A DNA stretch of 64,000 bases from UBA1765 sp045615885 (GTDB taxonomy: Bacteria; Fibrobacterota; Fibrobacteria; Fibrobacterales; Fibrobacteraceae), in NCBI GenBank assembly GCA_045615885.1, contig JAZLFR010000031.1:22064-86063 (forward strand), in the 5' to 3' direction. The notes beneath the pieces are model-generated. The model was not told the origin of the DNA and made no database searches. It was given only the letters and a program-made list of their open reading frames with translations. The position numbers and the translations under genes were made by a program. Positions 24,791 to 35,600 of this stretch are shown here, in pieces; positions within the stretch are counted from its first letter, which is position 1, and the number at the start of each line of letters is the position of its first letter.

Positions 24791-26689
24791 TTATTTGTCT
24801 TCCATGTCAGGCTTATGCAAAAGCTTGATTTCACGGATAAACGACAAGTCCAAAAATTCTTCCTTTTCTTTGCCGTATTCCACGACTCTGGCGACGAATG
24901 GCGTTTGAGCCAAGCGAAGCCCAAGCACCTTGAAAGTCCGCTCCACCGGCTTTGCCAGTTTTTTTGCAGGGTCGGCAATGCGAACGGTAAAAAGCGTTGC
25001 ACTCTTCTTTGCATAGCGGAGTTCCTGGACGAGAGCGGAAATATCCAAGGTTTCAAAATCCGAGCCGAACTTTTCTTGACCAGTAGCGACGCTTACCGTG
25101 CCGGAGCTTTGTTTTTTGAGCAAATAGTCCGGTGCAGTTTCTTGAGGACGGGCGATTTCAAAGGCCTTCGTCCAAGCACCGCTGGAGAGCGTCCCCTTGA
25201 ATGTGCCTTCAGCATCTTCTGCAGGGGTCAATCCATAGTGGGTAAGCATCATTCGAACATCATGTTCATAGTTCGGGTTAATCAGGAATCCGTAACCAGG
25301 AATTTTTTCGTACACGAACTTCATGAACTGCGGGAATTCAGACAAGTCGTCAAGAATAGCCTTATCTTCAATTTTCAGAACGCGAGCATCGAAGATGGAT
25401 GCGCTAAAGAAAGACGCTGCCCATTCTTCAAGTGTGCTGAGCACATTTTCTGGCGGTTTGATCCAACCATAGAACTGCTTGACTTCCTGTTCCACGAATC
25501 CGGCGTGCAGCGCATTCAGGAAGGATTCCTTTTCAAACTTGAACCGCAAATAGGTTTCATCATTTTGCACGGCAGCAAGGCAGCTTGCATAGAACAATAC
25601 GCGCGGGGAAGAATTTGCGGGAGCGATCATTTCAAAATTCGGCAGGGTCGAAATTTCAACAGACTCCGCGCCAAGTACCTTTTCTGCACGATTTTTGCCA
25701 TGTTCATTAAGAACTACTGCACCTATGGTTCCGTTTTTAGCCATGTAGAAATCAACAACGCCAAGGAACCAGAGTTCACGAAGCACTCGCGGCAACTTTT
25801 CAAATGTTGCCGATTCCGCATTCTGCACAAGGCGCACAGTCGGGTCAAGCGGCCAGAACAGTTCTATGGCCTGCTGTACCGGTACCGGTTCCCGCATAGC
25901 ATTGAGCAATGCCGAAAGTTCGCCCAGTTCGCCACCGGCACGGACGCCAAGCCACCAATGGCAAAGCTCCTGATGCATGCGAAAGCCATTCTTGTTCAAA
26001 AACGGCAAAACTTCGGCAGAAAGCGTAAGCACGTCATCGCGAACGGCAATCCACTTCATTGCTGTCAGGAACTGCAAAATAAGGACAGCCTCGTCAGCCG
26101 GAGCCTTTGCCGAAAGAGCCTTTGAGAATGTAAAAGCCGACTCGCAAATTTGCTGGGAACGGCGGTGCAATTCATTTGCACTGTTGATGCGCAGTTCGCC
26201 GAGCTTGAGCATGGCAAGCACTCGACACACATGAAAATCCAGCAATGATTCGTAACCAAGGATTCGCTTATCATTTATTTGGCTGACTTCAATTTTTTGA
26301 GATGCAGCGAATTTAAAAGATTCCATGAACGCACGGTACACGGAATTTTCGGCATCGCCCTCCGTGCGCCACACCAAAAAGTTCTTTGCCAAATCAAGCA
26401 GAAATTCCGTCAATTCCTTAACGCTGCCGACAGGAACTGTCAAGCGCAATTCCTTAAAGCGAAGTCCACGACTGCCGCTACGGCAAATGAGCAAAAAAAC
26501 AAGACGCTGCCATGGTTCGAACGATTCGAACAACTTAGGCAAACGTTCCGGATCGCCATAAAAAGCAGGCAATTCCTTTAAAAGGGCTGTATTGTTGACA
26601 AGTCCCTTCTTATCAAAAGTCCTTGCGTACACTTCACGCAAGACGGACTTGTCCATATTTTCAAAAAACGATTTTTGCGATAACAACAT
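24791..26689 (-). CDS. XPB/Ssl2-like helicase-associated domain protein
   Basis: A 632-residue cytoplasmic protein without helicase motifs. Its middle part (about residues 345-430), with STLPNFEMIAPANSSPRVLF, a 'FEKESFLNALHAGFVEQEV' stretch and PPENVLSTLEEWA, fits the helicase-C3/XPB-associated domain found in bacterial Ssl2-type proteins. The N-terminal 300 residues look like repeated winged-helix units. It lies 75 bp downstream of the DinG helicase on the same strand, so it may be an accessory factor for it (inference). The first in-frame ATG gives a reasonable start at 26689. Confidence 0.7.
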   Translation of the reverse strand: MLLSQKSFFENMDKSVLREVYARTFDKKGLVNNTALLKELPAFYGDPERLPKLFESFEPWQRLVFLLICRSGSRGLRFKELRLTVPVGSVKELTEFLLDLAKNFLVWRTEGDAENSVYRAFMESFKFAASQKIEVSQINDKRILGYESLLDFHVCRVLAMLKLGELRINSANELHRRSQQICESAFTFSKALSAKAPADEAVLILQFLTAMKWIAVRDDVLTLSAEVLPFLNKNGFRMHQELCHWWLGVRAGGELGELSALLNAMREPVPVQQAIELFWPLDPTVRLVQNAESATFEKLPRVLRELWFLGVVDFYMAKNGTIGAVVLNEHGKNRAEKVLGAESVEISTLPNFEMIAPANSSPRVLFYASCLAAVQNDETYLRFKFEKESFLNALHAGFVEQEVKQFYGWIKPPENVLSTLEEWAASFFSASIFDARVLKIEDKAILDDLSEFPQFMKFVYEKIPGYGFLINPNYEHDVRMMLTHYGLTPAEDAEGTFKGTLSSGAWTKAFEIARPQETAPDYLLKKQSSGTVSVATGQEKFGSDFETLDISALVQELRYAKKSATLFTVRIADPAKKLAKPVERTFKVLGLRLAQTPFVARVVEYGKEKEEFLDLSFIREIKLLHKPDMEDK

Positions 26690-26764
26690 AACAAATTTTT
26701 CCAGACGCCCAAATTTAGTAAAAAATCGGGGCCAGGTCTAAAATGGAATTGGAAGAAAATCGCG

Positions 26765-29467
26765 TTAAATTTGAGCGATTTGCACAGCTTCTTCGCTGGA
26801 ATTTACGACTGCATGCCTAAAATTCCAAAGCTTCATGAAGGTCTTGCCATATTGTTCCGTAAGAATGCGGGAATCAAGCAAAAGAACGGTGCCGGTATCT
26901 TCTTCGGAACGGATCAAGCGGCCAATACCCTGGCGAAGGCCAAGGTAGGCTTCCGGCACAAACAGGCTCTTGAATGCATTTTCGCCAGCAGCCTTCAACG
27001 CCTCGCTCTGCGCAGCCACAAGCGGGTCGCTCGGATTCGGGAACGGAAGCTTCGGAATAATCAGCGTCCTGAGAGCATCGCCCGGCAAGTTGATGCCCTC
27101 CCAAAGCGTTTGGCAGCCAAGCAGGCACGCGCCGCGTTCCTTGCGGAACATTTCAGTCAGGCTTTCGAGCGAACCGTCTACATTCTGGCAGAGCAAAAGT
27201 TTTTTCTTCTCGGCAAAGAGCGGAGCAAGCTTTGCCTGAACTTGCAGCATGGACCCGATGCTTGTAAAGAGTACCATCGTATTTTCGGTCAGGTTCGGGA
27301 GAGTTTCTACCAGGAACTTTTCAAGGGCAGCCTGGTAATCCGGGCCGCTCGGCTTTGGCATAAAGCTAGCCACGGCAATGGTCCTGCCCTTCGACGGCAA
27401 ATTCTGTGAATAGACTTTCAGGAACGGAGCCTTTGAGGCGGGAATATTTTTATCCATGCCCATCTTTGCGACATAGTAATCGAGCGTTCCCTTTACAGAG
27501 AGCGTAGCCGATGTAAATGTCGCCGACTTGATCCATGGGTAGAACTTTTCGTTCAAGAACTTGCCGCTAAACACGGGACGAGCATTCAGGCGCACCGTAT
27601 GCGGGTTGTACGGCTCTTCCAGATAGAACACCCAATCTTCGCGACCGCCCTTTACGAGGAAATCAAAATCAGAAGCTATGCGGCGAAGGTTCGAGGCAAT
27701 GCCATCAAAATTTTTGGAAAGGCCAAGCTCATTGCGCATGCGAAGCTGTTCTGCAACCTTTTCAACAGACTGGACGAACGCAGAAAGTTCCGCAGTAAAC
27801 GGGCACGGGTCAGAATCAAATTCCGCATTGATGCTTTGTTTGTAGCAAAGCGAATCCGTCTTGGATTTTTGCTTCCCAAGTTTTTTGCCAAGCTTGAGTA
27901 AGAAGCGATGCAGCAGTTTTTCACTTTCGCTCACATGTTCACGGAGTTCCGCACACTCGGCATTTTCAGCTCCAAGAATTTTTTCTGCAGAAGCAATCAG
28001 CCCTTTCGTCGCATCTTTCGGCAGAATCAGTTCCTTGTCAATATTTCGCAAGTCAAAGAATCGCAGCGACCGGCCAAAGGTTTGCGACACAATGCCTGGC
28101 AGGCGGTGAGCTTCGTCAAAGACGATGTGCTCATACGTCGGGAGCAACGCGAATTCAAGCGACAAATCGGAAAGGAACAGGTTGTGATTTACAAAAATCA
28201 AATTTGAAGACGCAGCCTTGCGCTTTGCGGCAAGAGCCGGGCATTTGGAATGGAACGGGCAATTTTCGCCTTCGCAAGCGGCGGCATCGCTAGCCACTTT
28301 GTTCCAAACAATTTTATTTCGCAGATGGTTGAAGCCCGTATTTTCGCTAATGTCGCCTGTAGTTGTCTTTGCAAGCCACGGAATAAGCGTCATGAAAGTT
28401 TCCCGTTCTTCATCGGCCAAATAGAATTCCGGGGAATTCAAGCAGGCATTGAACTTTCGCAGGCAAATGTAGTTGTTGCGGCCCTTCAGAACCATCGCGC
28501 GCAACTTGTCGCCAAAGGCATTTTGAATCAGCGGGAGTTCTTCGTTAAAGAGCTGTTCCTGCAAGGTTTTTGTGCCCGTGCTAATGAGCACGCGCTCGCC
28601 GGAGGCGGCCTTCAATGCCGCAGGCACCAGGTAGGCAAGTGACTTGCCAACGCCAGTACCCGCTTCAAGAACGGAGAGTCCGCCCTTGTACATGTTGCGT
28701 TCCACGACACTTGCAAAATCTTCCTGTGCTTCACGAACAACATAGTTCGGCAACGTTTTTGCAAGAATGCCATTTTCCTTAAAGAATGCGGAGGCGCGCA
28801 TGTTCGTTTTGGCCTGCGCAAGAGGAGCGGGCAGAGGCTCGTCATTTAATTTATACGAGAATTCAAAAGTTTCTGCAGCATCGTCAAAAACCATGGCAAG
28901 CGAAGAGCCCGAGGCAAGGCGCGCAAGCGGCATAAGCACGCTCTTTGGCCAAGTTGCCATTTCTTCTACGCAGCGCACCAAAAGGTCGCCACAGGCTTCA
29001 GCATCTGGCAGCGCACGGTGCGCTGTCGAGCGTTCAATGCCTAGCGCCTTTACCAAAGTTTCAAGCTTGTGGTTTGGCACATCTTGGAACGCAATGCGAG
29101 AAACCGTAAGCGTATCGATTACCGGCTGGTTTTCAAAGGCAATGCCGACCTTGGCAAATTCGGCGGTCAAAAAATGATGGTCGAACTGGGCGTTGTGAGC
29201 GACAATCGGATAATCGCCAATAAACTTTCTAATGGAGCCCGCAAGCGTCGCAAAATCGCTTGCATCTTCAAGCATCGACGCATCAATTCCCGTAAGCTTC
29301 GCAATGAATGGGCGAAGTTCCTTGGATGGCTTTACAATGTAATCCAAAGAATCCGTCTTCTTTCCATTTTCAAATCGTACAAGCGCAACTTCAATAATCT
29401 GGTCTTTGTCAAAATCGAGGCCTGTGGTTTCTAGGTCAAGTGCTATGTAGATTTCTGGGAGTTTCAT
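26765..29467 (-). CDS. dinG: DnaQ-DinG fusion: 3'-5' exonuclease plus Fe-S DNA helicase
   Basis: A two-part enzyme of 900 residues. The N-terminus is a DEDDh exonuclease: YIALDLETTGLDFD (residues 7-20), HNAQFDHHFL (about 90) and HRALPDAEA (about 150). The rest is an XPD/DinG superfamily-2 helicase with Walker A EAGTGVGKS (268-276), four cysteines that can hold a 4Fe-4S cluster (CLRKFNAC and CEGENCPFHSKC), the DEAH box VFDEAHRLPG and the late motif LRQGIGRLIRSEED. The fusion is known from Firmicutes DinG; here the Fe-S cysteines are also retained. Likely unwinds and trims damaged or structured DNA. The preceding gene stops 3 bp upstream. Confidence 0.93.
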   Translation of the reverse strand: MKLPEIYIALDLETTGLDFDKDQIIEVALVRFENGKKTDSLDYIVKPSKELRPFIAKLTGIDASMLEDASDFATLAGSIRKFIGDYPIVAHNAQFDHHFLTAEFAKVGIAFENQPVIDTLTVSRIAFQDVPNHKLETLVKALGIERSTAHRALPDAEACGDLLVRCVEEMATWPKSVLMPLARLASGSSLAMVFDDAAETFEFSYKLNDEPLPAPLAQAKTNMRASAFFKENGILAKTLPNYVVREAQEDFASVVERNMYKGGLSVLEAGTGVGKSLAYLVPAALKAASGERVLISTGTKTLQEQLFNEELPLIQNAFGDKLRAMVLKGRNNYICLRKFNACLNSPEFYLADEERETFMTLIPWLAKTTTGDISENTGFNHLRNKIVWNKVASDAAACEGENCPFHSKCPALAAKRKAASSNLIFVNHNLFLSDLSLEFALLPTYEHIVFDEAHRLPGIVSQTFGRSLRFFDLRNIDKELILPKDATKGLIASAEKILGAENAECAELREHVSESEKLLHRFLLKLGKKLGKQKSKTDSLCYKQSINAEFDSDPCPFTAELSAFVQSVEKVAEQLRMRNELGLSKNFDGIASNLRRIASDFDFLVKGGREDWVFYLEEPYNPHTVRLNARPVFSGKFLNEKFYPWIKSATFTSATLSVKGTLDYYVAKMGMDKNIPASKAPFLKVYSQNLPSKGRTIAVASFMPKPSGPDYQAALEKFLVETLPNLTENTMVLFTSIGSMLQVQAKLAPLFAEKKKLLLCQNVDGSLESLTEMFRKERGACLLGCQTLWEGINLPGDALRTLIIPKLPFPNPSDPLVAAQSEALKAAGENAFKSLFVPEAYLGLRQGIGRLIRSEEDTGTVLLLDSRILTEQYGKTFMKLWNFRHAVVNSSEEAVQIAQI

Positions 29468-29470
29468 TTT

Positions 29471-31219
29471 CTATTCCTGCGGAAGTGTCGGGAGCGTAAT
29501 CAAATTTTCCAAAACGTTATCGCCATTCGACAGAACAAGTGTATCTACCGGAGAACGCCACGGTTTAGCTTTTACAAAAGGTTCCAAAGAGCCTGCATCA
29601 ATCCGTCCTAGTTCCGTGCCATGGTAGTATTCCACGATATATTTGCCTTCAAGCAAATTGTTGAATTCAAAAGATCCGGCTGCACTGCATACCGTATCAC
29701 GGTAAACGCCAGTTTCTACGGAGCGGAGCATTACATAAGTCGAAGCATTGCCGCCTGGAATAGAACCTGTCAGTTTTGCAATGCGCAACTTCTTTACCGT
29801 TTCAAAAGACACGATCCGTTTGAACTTCGTTTCGACAACAGTATCTCTGAACCCGGTGCTATCCGGCAAGGCAAGCGTAGTATCCTGGTATTCCTGAAGC
29901 ATGGTCACAGGAGCGTCCATCGGAAAGTCCTTTACTGGGCGCACAAGGAATGTCACCGCATTTTCACGTACGGCAGTCGCCTTTACCGTATCTTTCAGGA
30001 ATGTAAAATACAGCTTGTCGCCAATGGAATCCCCGACAACCGGCTTGTTATAAACCAGCTTCACGTTTTCTTCCACAAATACATTTTTTGAGCCGCTAGA
30101 GGGAACTGTTTCCGAAATTACCGGCGGTAGCGTATCGGATTTCATTTCATTCCAGGTAAATTCAAAGGCATTGCGCGTAGTATCCAGATTGCGGTGCAAA
30201 GAATCTACGGCAACATTGCACTGGAATGTATAAACGGAATCTGCCTTCGGCGCAGGATCGAAATGGAATGCCGGCAACGCCGTTTTTGCAGCGACAAAGC
30301 GGGCAGCCGCCCTGAGCGTATCCCTTCCAGAAAACAGGAAACAATCCGTGAGAGAATCAATAAGAACCGGCCTGTTAAACACGGCTTGCAAAATGCTTGC
30401 TCCGGTCTGTCTTACGGAATCAAGTTCCACAAGCGAGGTGTCCATTGTTGCAAGCGGAATCCAGAGGGAATCCGTAAAGAGCGAATCGAAAGCAATTTCG
30501 CCTACAACGCCAGCGTCTTCATCAGAAATTTCCAAACGGCGGTTCCCGTTTTTGTCAAGGAACGCAATGACCCCATAGCGGCCAGCATGCAGGCCTATCA
30601 ACTTGAAGTAGCCATTGCTATCGGACTGCGTAACAAACTGCGGAATTTCCTTGGTAAAGCGAGGGAATGTATCTGGCCCCACAAGCGTAGAATCGCGGTA
30701 CTTGTTCAAGTAGCTGCGGTGCTCACGTTCTTCGCCAATCGGGTAAAGTGCGATGCTCGGGTACTGTTTTGCCTTGAACATTTCTGGCGTAACTTTTACG
30801 CGACCAACCATGTAGAGCGAATCTATCGTCTTGCCAGTAGAAAAAGACATCTGGAACGGAGCAGCAAGCGCATTGCCGTGCAAATCCTTGAGAGTAGTTC
30901 CAATGGTCAATGTATAGGTCGTGTTTTCGTCGAGCGGGGAGCGTGAGGTAATTTCAAGTTCGTCTCCATCCACTTCCAGACGGATCTTCTTTTCGAGCGG
31001 GGGCGAAATGGTCACGGCGCTGCGTGGAACGTTTGTTGCAATCCATTCATCGAACTTCAACTTTACGTAAAGTTCCTCCGGCAAGTTCGTTGAATTCGGG
31101 GCCGGGTACACACCCGCCACGCGAGGCGGCAATTTGTCTTCCGGGCCGCCCGAAGGCGCCACTTGCGTAGCGCAAGCAGCAAACAGCAAAACCAGAAAGA
31201 ACAAATAGCAGTATTTCAT
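29471..31219 (-). CDS. Ig-like-domain (Big_5 type) lipoprotein
   Basis: The start is the ATG at 31219: MKYCYLFFLVLLFAAC gives a lipobox at Cys16, followed by QVAPSGGPEDKLPPRV, a beginning seen in Bacteroidota- and Fibrobacter-type envelope lipoproteins. A bacterial Ig-like domain follows (YPAPNSTNLPEELYVKLKFD, then TYTLTIGTTLKDLHGNALA). A carboxypeptidase-regulatory-like segment (SNGYFKLIGLHAGRYGVIAF with DKNGNR) is next, then a second Ig-like part (VPSSGSKNVFVEENVKLVYN) and a beta-rich C-terminus. 582 residues. It lies between lepB and dinG in a tight run of genes below sprA. Precise role unknown. Confidence 0.85.
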   Translation of the reverse strand: MKYCYLFFLVLLFAACATQVAPSGGPEDKLPPRVAGVYPAPNSTNLPEELYVKLKFDEWIATNVPRSAVTISPPLEKKIRLEVDGDELEITSRSPLDENTTYTLTIGTTLKDLHGNALAAPFQMSFSTGKTIDSLYMVGRVKVTPEMFKAKQYPSIALYPIGEEREHRSYLNKYRDSTLVGPDTFPRFTKEIPQFVTQSDSNGYFKLIGLHAGRYGVIAFLDKNGNRRLEISDEDAGVVGEIAFDSLFTDSLWIPLATMDTSLVELDSVRQTGASILQAVFNRPVLIDSLTDCFLFSGRDTLRAAARFVAAKTALPAFHFDPAPKADSVYTFQCNVAVDSLHRNLDTTRNAFEFTWNEMKSDTLPPVISETVPSSGSKNVFVEENVKLVYNKPVVGDSIGDKLYFTFLKDTVKATAVRENAVTFLVRPVKDFPMDAPVTMLQEYQDTTLALPDSTGFRDTVVETKFKRIVSFETVKKLRIAKLTGSIPGGNASTYVMLRSVETGVYRDTVCSAAGSFEFNNLLEGKYIVEYYHGTELGRIDAGSLEPFVKAKPWRSPVDTLVLSNGDNVLENLITLPTLPQE

Positions 31220-31283
31220 AATTAGATGCAAGAGCAAGAAGCAAGAGGCAAGAATGTAGGCTGCATTCTGAATTCCTAACAAC

Positions 31284-32633
31284 CTATATTAAATGAATGA
31301 TCTTACCAATTCTAGAGTAACGGATTTTGAACGGAATGGAGAACCAGCTAATCGGGTTTGCAAAGCTAAAGCTCTGGTCGTCATTTTCAAACGAGAAATA
31401 GACAACAAAAGCCTTTGCCTTTATGTTGCGGCTAGCGACAAAGCCCCAGTAACGGCTATCGGCAGAATTGTCGCGGTTGTCACCCATCATAAAATAGACC
31501 GGAGCCTGCACTACATATTCGTGCACTTCCTTGCCATCTACCAAAATGCGGCGTGTAAATTCAAACTTGTCTTTGTGCGATGTTTCGCTTGCGCAGCTAT
31601 CGCCTTCGCAAGCCGCAGAGTCTGCATTCATCGCGGCGTTTTCATGTTCAGCAACCAGGGCTTTCAAATTGTTTTCCAGGTCGCCAAGCTGCGAGCCTTC
31701 AAAATTCGTGTAAGAAACTGGTCGCGTAAATCCATCGTAATGAGCATTCGGGTCAAGCAGCGGCAAAAAGCCGGTACGAGCATAGGCCTTGAAAATCTTG
31801 AATGCAATCGGAGCCGTCACGGTATCGCCCTGACGGAGCGAAACGCCCACGGCACGCTTTGCGGCCAAAGCTTCGTTCAGCAAAAGGCCACGATCGCTTT
31901 CGACAGGAACCTTGAAGTTTTCAAAGACCCATTCATTGCCATTCACCCCGTTTACCTTCAGATCCAAATCGAGTTCAATGCGCTGTTCCGGATTTTCCTG
32001 CACCATGAGGGAACGCACGCGCCACAAATCCACAAGGGAAAGCGAATCCAGTTTCAGCGTATCGCCCATATTCGGAACTTTAAGTGCAGGCAAATTATCG
32101 CGCGGAGAATTCGTACGGAAAGATGCCGTGTACTTGCCTCGGCCAGGCAGTTCCTGGCGCACGCCATTTACATGCAAAACGCCTTCACGCACCTCAAGGG
32201 TATCGCCGCTCACGCCTACGCAACGCTTAATGAAATCCTTCGGGCCATCGGCATAGTGCACCAGATGCGGACTACCGTTTTGTGGATTGGAATCCCAGTA
32301 GAAATTGCCGAACATGAGCGCGTTAGCCAAATGCGTGTAACGCTTTGCATCGTAATCAGGGTACTCCGGGTCGCCCGGGTATCTAAAAATAACGACATCG
32401 CCGCGTTCCGGCGGAGCGATTGCCGGGAACTTGGAATTCGAAAACGGAACCGGCGAGCCATACACAAACTTCAGGCCGAGCAAAAAGTCCCCAGTCAAAA
32501 GGGAATCTTCCATGGAACCGCTCGGAATTTGGAACGCCTGGATTACATACTGGATTACAATCAAAGCAAGGGCCACCGGCATCACTATTTCGCGGCCGAT
32601 CCCTAGCAAAATTTTTTTCACAGGATTCTTCAT
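31284..32633 (-). CDS. lepB: Signal peptidase I with large insertion
   Basis: Removes signal peptides of exported proteins at the membrane. One N-terminal transmembrane helix (about 16-33) precedes box B, QIPSGSMEDSLL, with catalytic Ser40. The general base is Lys136 in KDFIKRCVGVSGD. Box E, MGDNRDNSADSRYWGF, begins at residue 383. The 247 residues between Lys136 and box E are about twice the usual distance; they include an acidic cysteine-containing stretch (AACEGDSCASE). 449 residues in all. It follows sprA by 8 bp. Confidence 0.94.
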   Translation of the reverse strand: MKNPVKKILLGIGREIVMPVALALIVIQYVIQAFQIPSGSMEDSLLTGDFLLGLKFVYGSPVPFSNSKFPAIAPPERGDVVIFRYPGDPEYPDYDAKRYTHLANALMFGNFYWDSNPQNGSPHLVHYADGPKDFIKRCVGVSGDTLEVREGVLHVNGVRQELPGRGKYTASFRTNSPRDNLPALKVPNMGDTLKLDSLSLVDLWRVRSLMVQENPEQRIELDLDLKVNGVNGNEWVFENFKVPVESDRGLLLNEALAAKRAVGVSLRQGDTVTAPIAFKIFKAYARTGFLPLLDPNAHYDGFTRPVSYTNFEGSQLGDLENNLKALVAEHENAAMNADSAACEGDSCASETSHKDKFEFTRRILVDGKEVHEYVVQAPVYFMMGDNRDNSADSRYWGFVASRNIKAKAFVVYFSFENDDQSFSFANPISWFSIPFKIRYSRIGKIIHLI

Positions 32634-32641
32634 TTTAGACC

Positions 32642-35600
32642 TTAATTAAATCTAAGCATCATGGCAAGTTCAAACTGAAGGATCCTACGGATATGAGCTG
32701 TTTCATCATCCAGCTTTTCGTGAATCTGCCTATACTCGATATATGCACTCGTAGATACGATTTTATTGAACTGGTAAGCGGCGCTCGGTCGCAAGAACCA
32801 TTCATGCGTGCGGGACGGCACGGTACGTTCCGTAAGTTCAAGCTTCGGGTTGTAAGCTGTCGCCACGGAGCCATCTTCCATTTTAAATCTTCTGAACACT
32901 CCGTCCGTACCGCTATCCTCTACCCACATGTCATAGCCTTCGACAGGATCATAATAGCGGCGAATGGTCTTGGTAAAGTCATAGCCTGCAGTAAACTTCA
33001 CGTCAATATCATTGTCAAGCTTTATGTACCAGCGCCACAGCTGGAATCCGCGCTTCGTCTTGATCGGGTAGATAATGGTAAAGTCATCTCCGATGTTGAA
33101 TGCATAATCCTTATAGAGCGATGTATGGATCCACGGAGTTTCCCAGAAATACTTGCTCGTGTCAGAAATATCTTCCACTTCCGCCGGGAAGTTCGTCTGC
33201 GAAATCACTTCTTCCTTCGGACGGCGGTCCGTATGATCATACTTCAAGCGAACCGCATTGTCAATGCGCATGTTGTTCTGCAGCAAGAAGGAAAGTCGGA
33301 CGAGCGGATTGAAGTTCCACTGGGTAGACCAGGAGTCTTCTGCGCTCTGGAACGGTTTCACGGAACGGGTATAAGTGTAATCTACGCGGTGCGTGGAACT
33401 TACACTCTTGAAACCATTCAAGAAGCCGACGCGCTGCGAGAAGTTCGGAATAGAAACTCCGATTCCCCATTTCGGCCAAACCAGGGTACTATCCGTGTAA
33501 AGCGGATATTCCCTGGACTGCGAGAAGTCCTGCTTCCATTGCAAATCACCCGTGACCGCAATGTCCCAGAACGGAAGCGTAATGCCCGTAGAAAGCTGCA
33601 AGGACCTGGAAACGCTATGCGTAAAGTTGCCCTGGTATACGAGCGTATCTACATGCCTGTTCCTGTATTCGGCAAAGTCCCTGTAGTCATCGCGATGGTC
33701 GAGGCCCATGTCGCCAGAAACAATGTTCCAAAGTCCACGATTCTTGTAACCGTTACCGATACCCAAGCCATACAGGTAGTATTCAAACGGAGTCACACCC
33801 TGTTCTTCATTCAACTGGGCAAGCGTAAAGTTTTCGCCATTTGTAGTAAGGTTCGTCGTCCATGTTGCACGAATTTCGCGCCAACGGATTTTCTCTAGGA
33901 ACTTCTGCGCAGCATTGCCACGGCCAAACAGCTCCATAAAGCTGATAAGCCTGAATGTCGGCATGAACTCAAAACGGTTCGTCTGGGAAATTGTCCAGTA
34001 GTTCTGATCCACCATGGTTTCATCGCGCAAGCTGAAATCATCTGGAATCGTCTTCTGTTGCGTAAAGTTCGTGCTGAAATTAAAGTTCATCGGCAGGAAC
34101 GGAATGATATTCGGCGTAAAGTTCACCGTAAACTGACGCGTGCGAGCTCTTTCATGCTTCAAGATACCGTATTCCGGGCCGTAATCACGATGGCCAACAC
34201 TATCAACCTTGTAGAAAACAGTCGTGTCGTAAATAATTTTGTAAGAGTTCGGATTCTGCAAATCGATTGTCATCGTGTCGCCGTTTGCATTCAACTGCGG
34301 AATCGTATCGCGCGGAATTGCAACGATACTATCTGCAGAAACATAAACCTTGCGATCCGTATGGTCGTATGCAAAAATGTCATCTGCGGCAAACAGGCTG
34401 CCGTCGCGGCTCGTAAAGAAGTTTTCCTTGACAAACGATTCCCTATCCTTCAACATGTCGCGCTTGATGTTGATGCTGTAGCTTGTGTTAAGGAACGAGA
34501 AAATGTTCCAGCGAATATTTGCCTTGTGAGTCAAATCGGCAGTATAGGTAACAACCCTGTCAACCTGCGGTTCTACAAAGTCCGGGTCACGTTCCTGGTC
34601 CACATAGCGCACATAGCTAAAGTCAAAGAGAGTCAAGTCAAAGGTCTGCGGCCACGGTTCAAACGGTGAATCGGCAAGAGGCTTGAGCAGTTTGAAGGTT
34701 CCGAGGGAAGAGAACGGTTTATAGGCAAATTTGTTGAATGTACCAAGCTTATACTCAATCACCGTGCGGTAGGAATAAGTAGAGTCAGCATTTATGGCGG
34801 AGCGACCTTCCGTTTCGTTGTATGAATAGCTGAATGCCGGACGTTCCAAGAAAATCTGCGTTACATATTCCTGCAGCAGATTATCGTCAGGTGAGTAATC
34901 CTTGCTATAGCTAATGCTGATGTTCCTGTTCTTCGAATAGGATTCATACCCCTTGGCAGCAGCCCTGTCGCGAAGTCTCTGTTCTTCGGATTCAGTGGTC
35001 ACGGCAAGCTTTCGCTGCACCATGTCTTCCATAAGGTCGTTCAGGTATTCACGCTCCAAAAGCATGTCGTCGGTCGGCTTCATGTACGGGCGCTTCGTTG
35101 TGCTGGAATAGCCCATGCCGAGCGGAATATGGAAACCATGTTCATCGGGGAAGAACTTGTTCAAGCTGAAATTCACGTCGCCAGCGACATCGAGCTGAGA
35201 CGCTGCGTCAGAGAGCTTTGGCTTCGGGGAGCCGCCGTCGGCAGAATTCAAAGTGGCAAAGTCACCATCCTGGTAGCGCATCGTTCCAGATACAGTGACA
35301 AAGTCAGAGAAGTTCAACTGGCCACCAACACGGGCTGCATAGCCCCAATCCGTATCCATGCCGGAAAGGCGCAAATCGTCAATCCAGAACGTACCCTTCA
35401 GATCGTTCGTAGAGGCATCGTCATCGGCAATGATTACAAAGCGAATCCAGTCCACGGAAGTTAGTGACGGATTACCCACCAAGCGGAGCTTTTCGGCGCG
35501 AGCACCACCAAGATCCTTTTCGACAGGTTCCAGGTAAGGCGGCTTTCGACCGATCTTCAAATTCGTCCAGTCAGAAATGTCAAGTTCAAAGGCGTTGTCG

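Noticed and set aside
24815..26125. A 436-codon plus-strand frame opposite the XPB-like gene
   Set aside because: No RBS, and its composition is typical of an antisense shadow (many Phe, His, Cys). The minus-strand frame gives better protein sequence.
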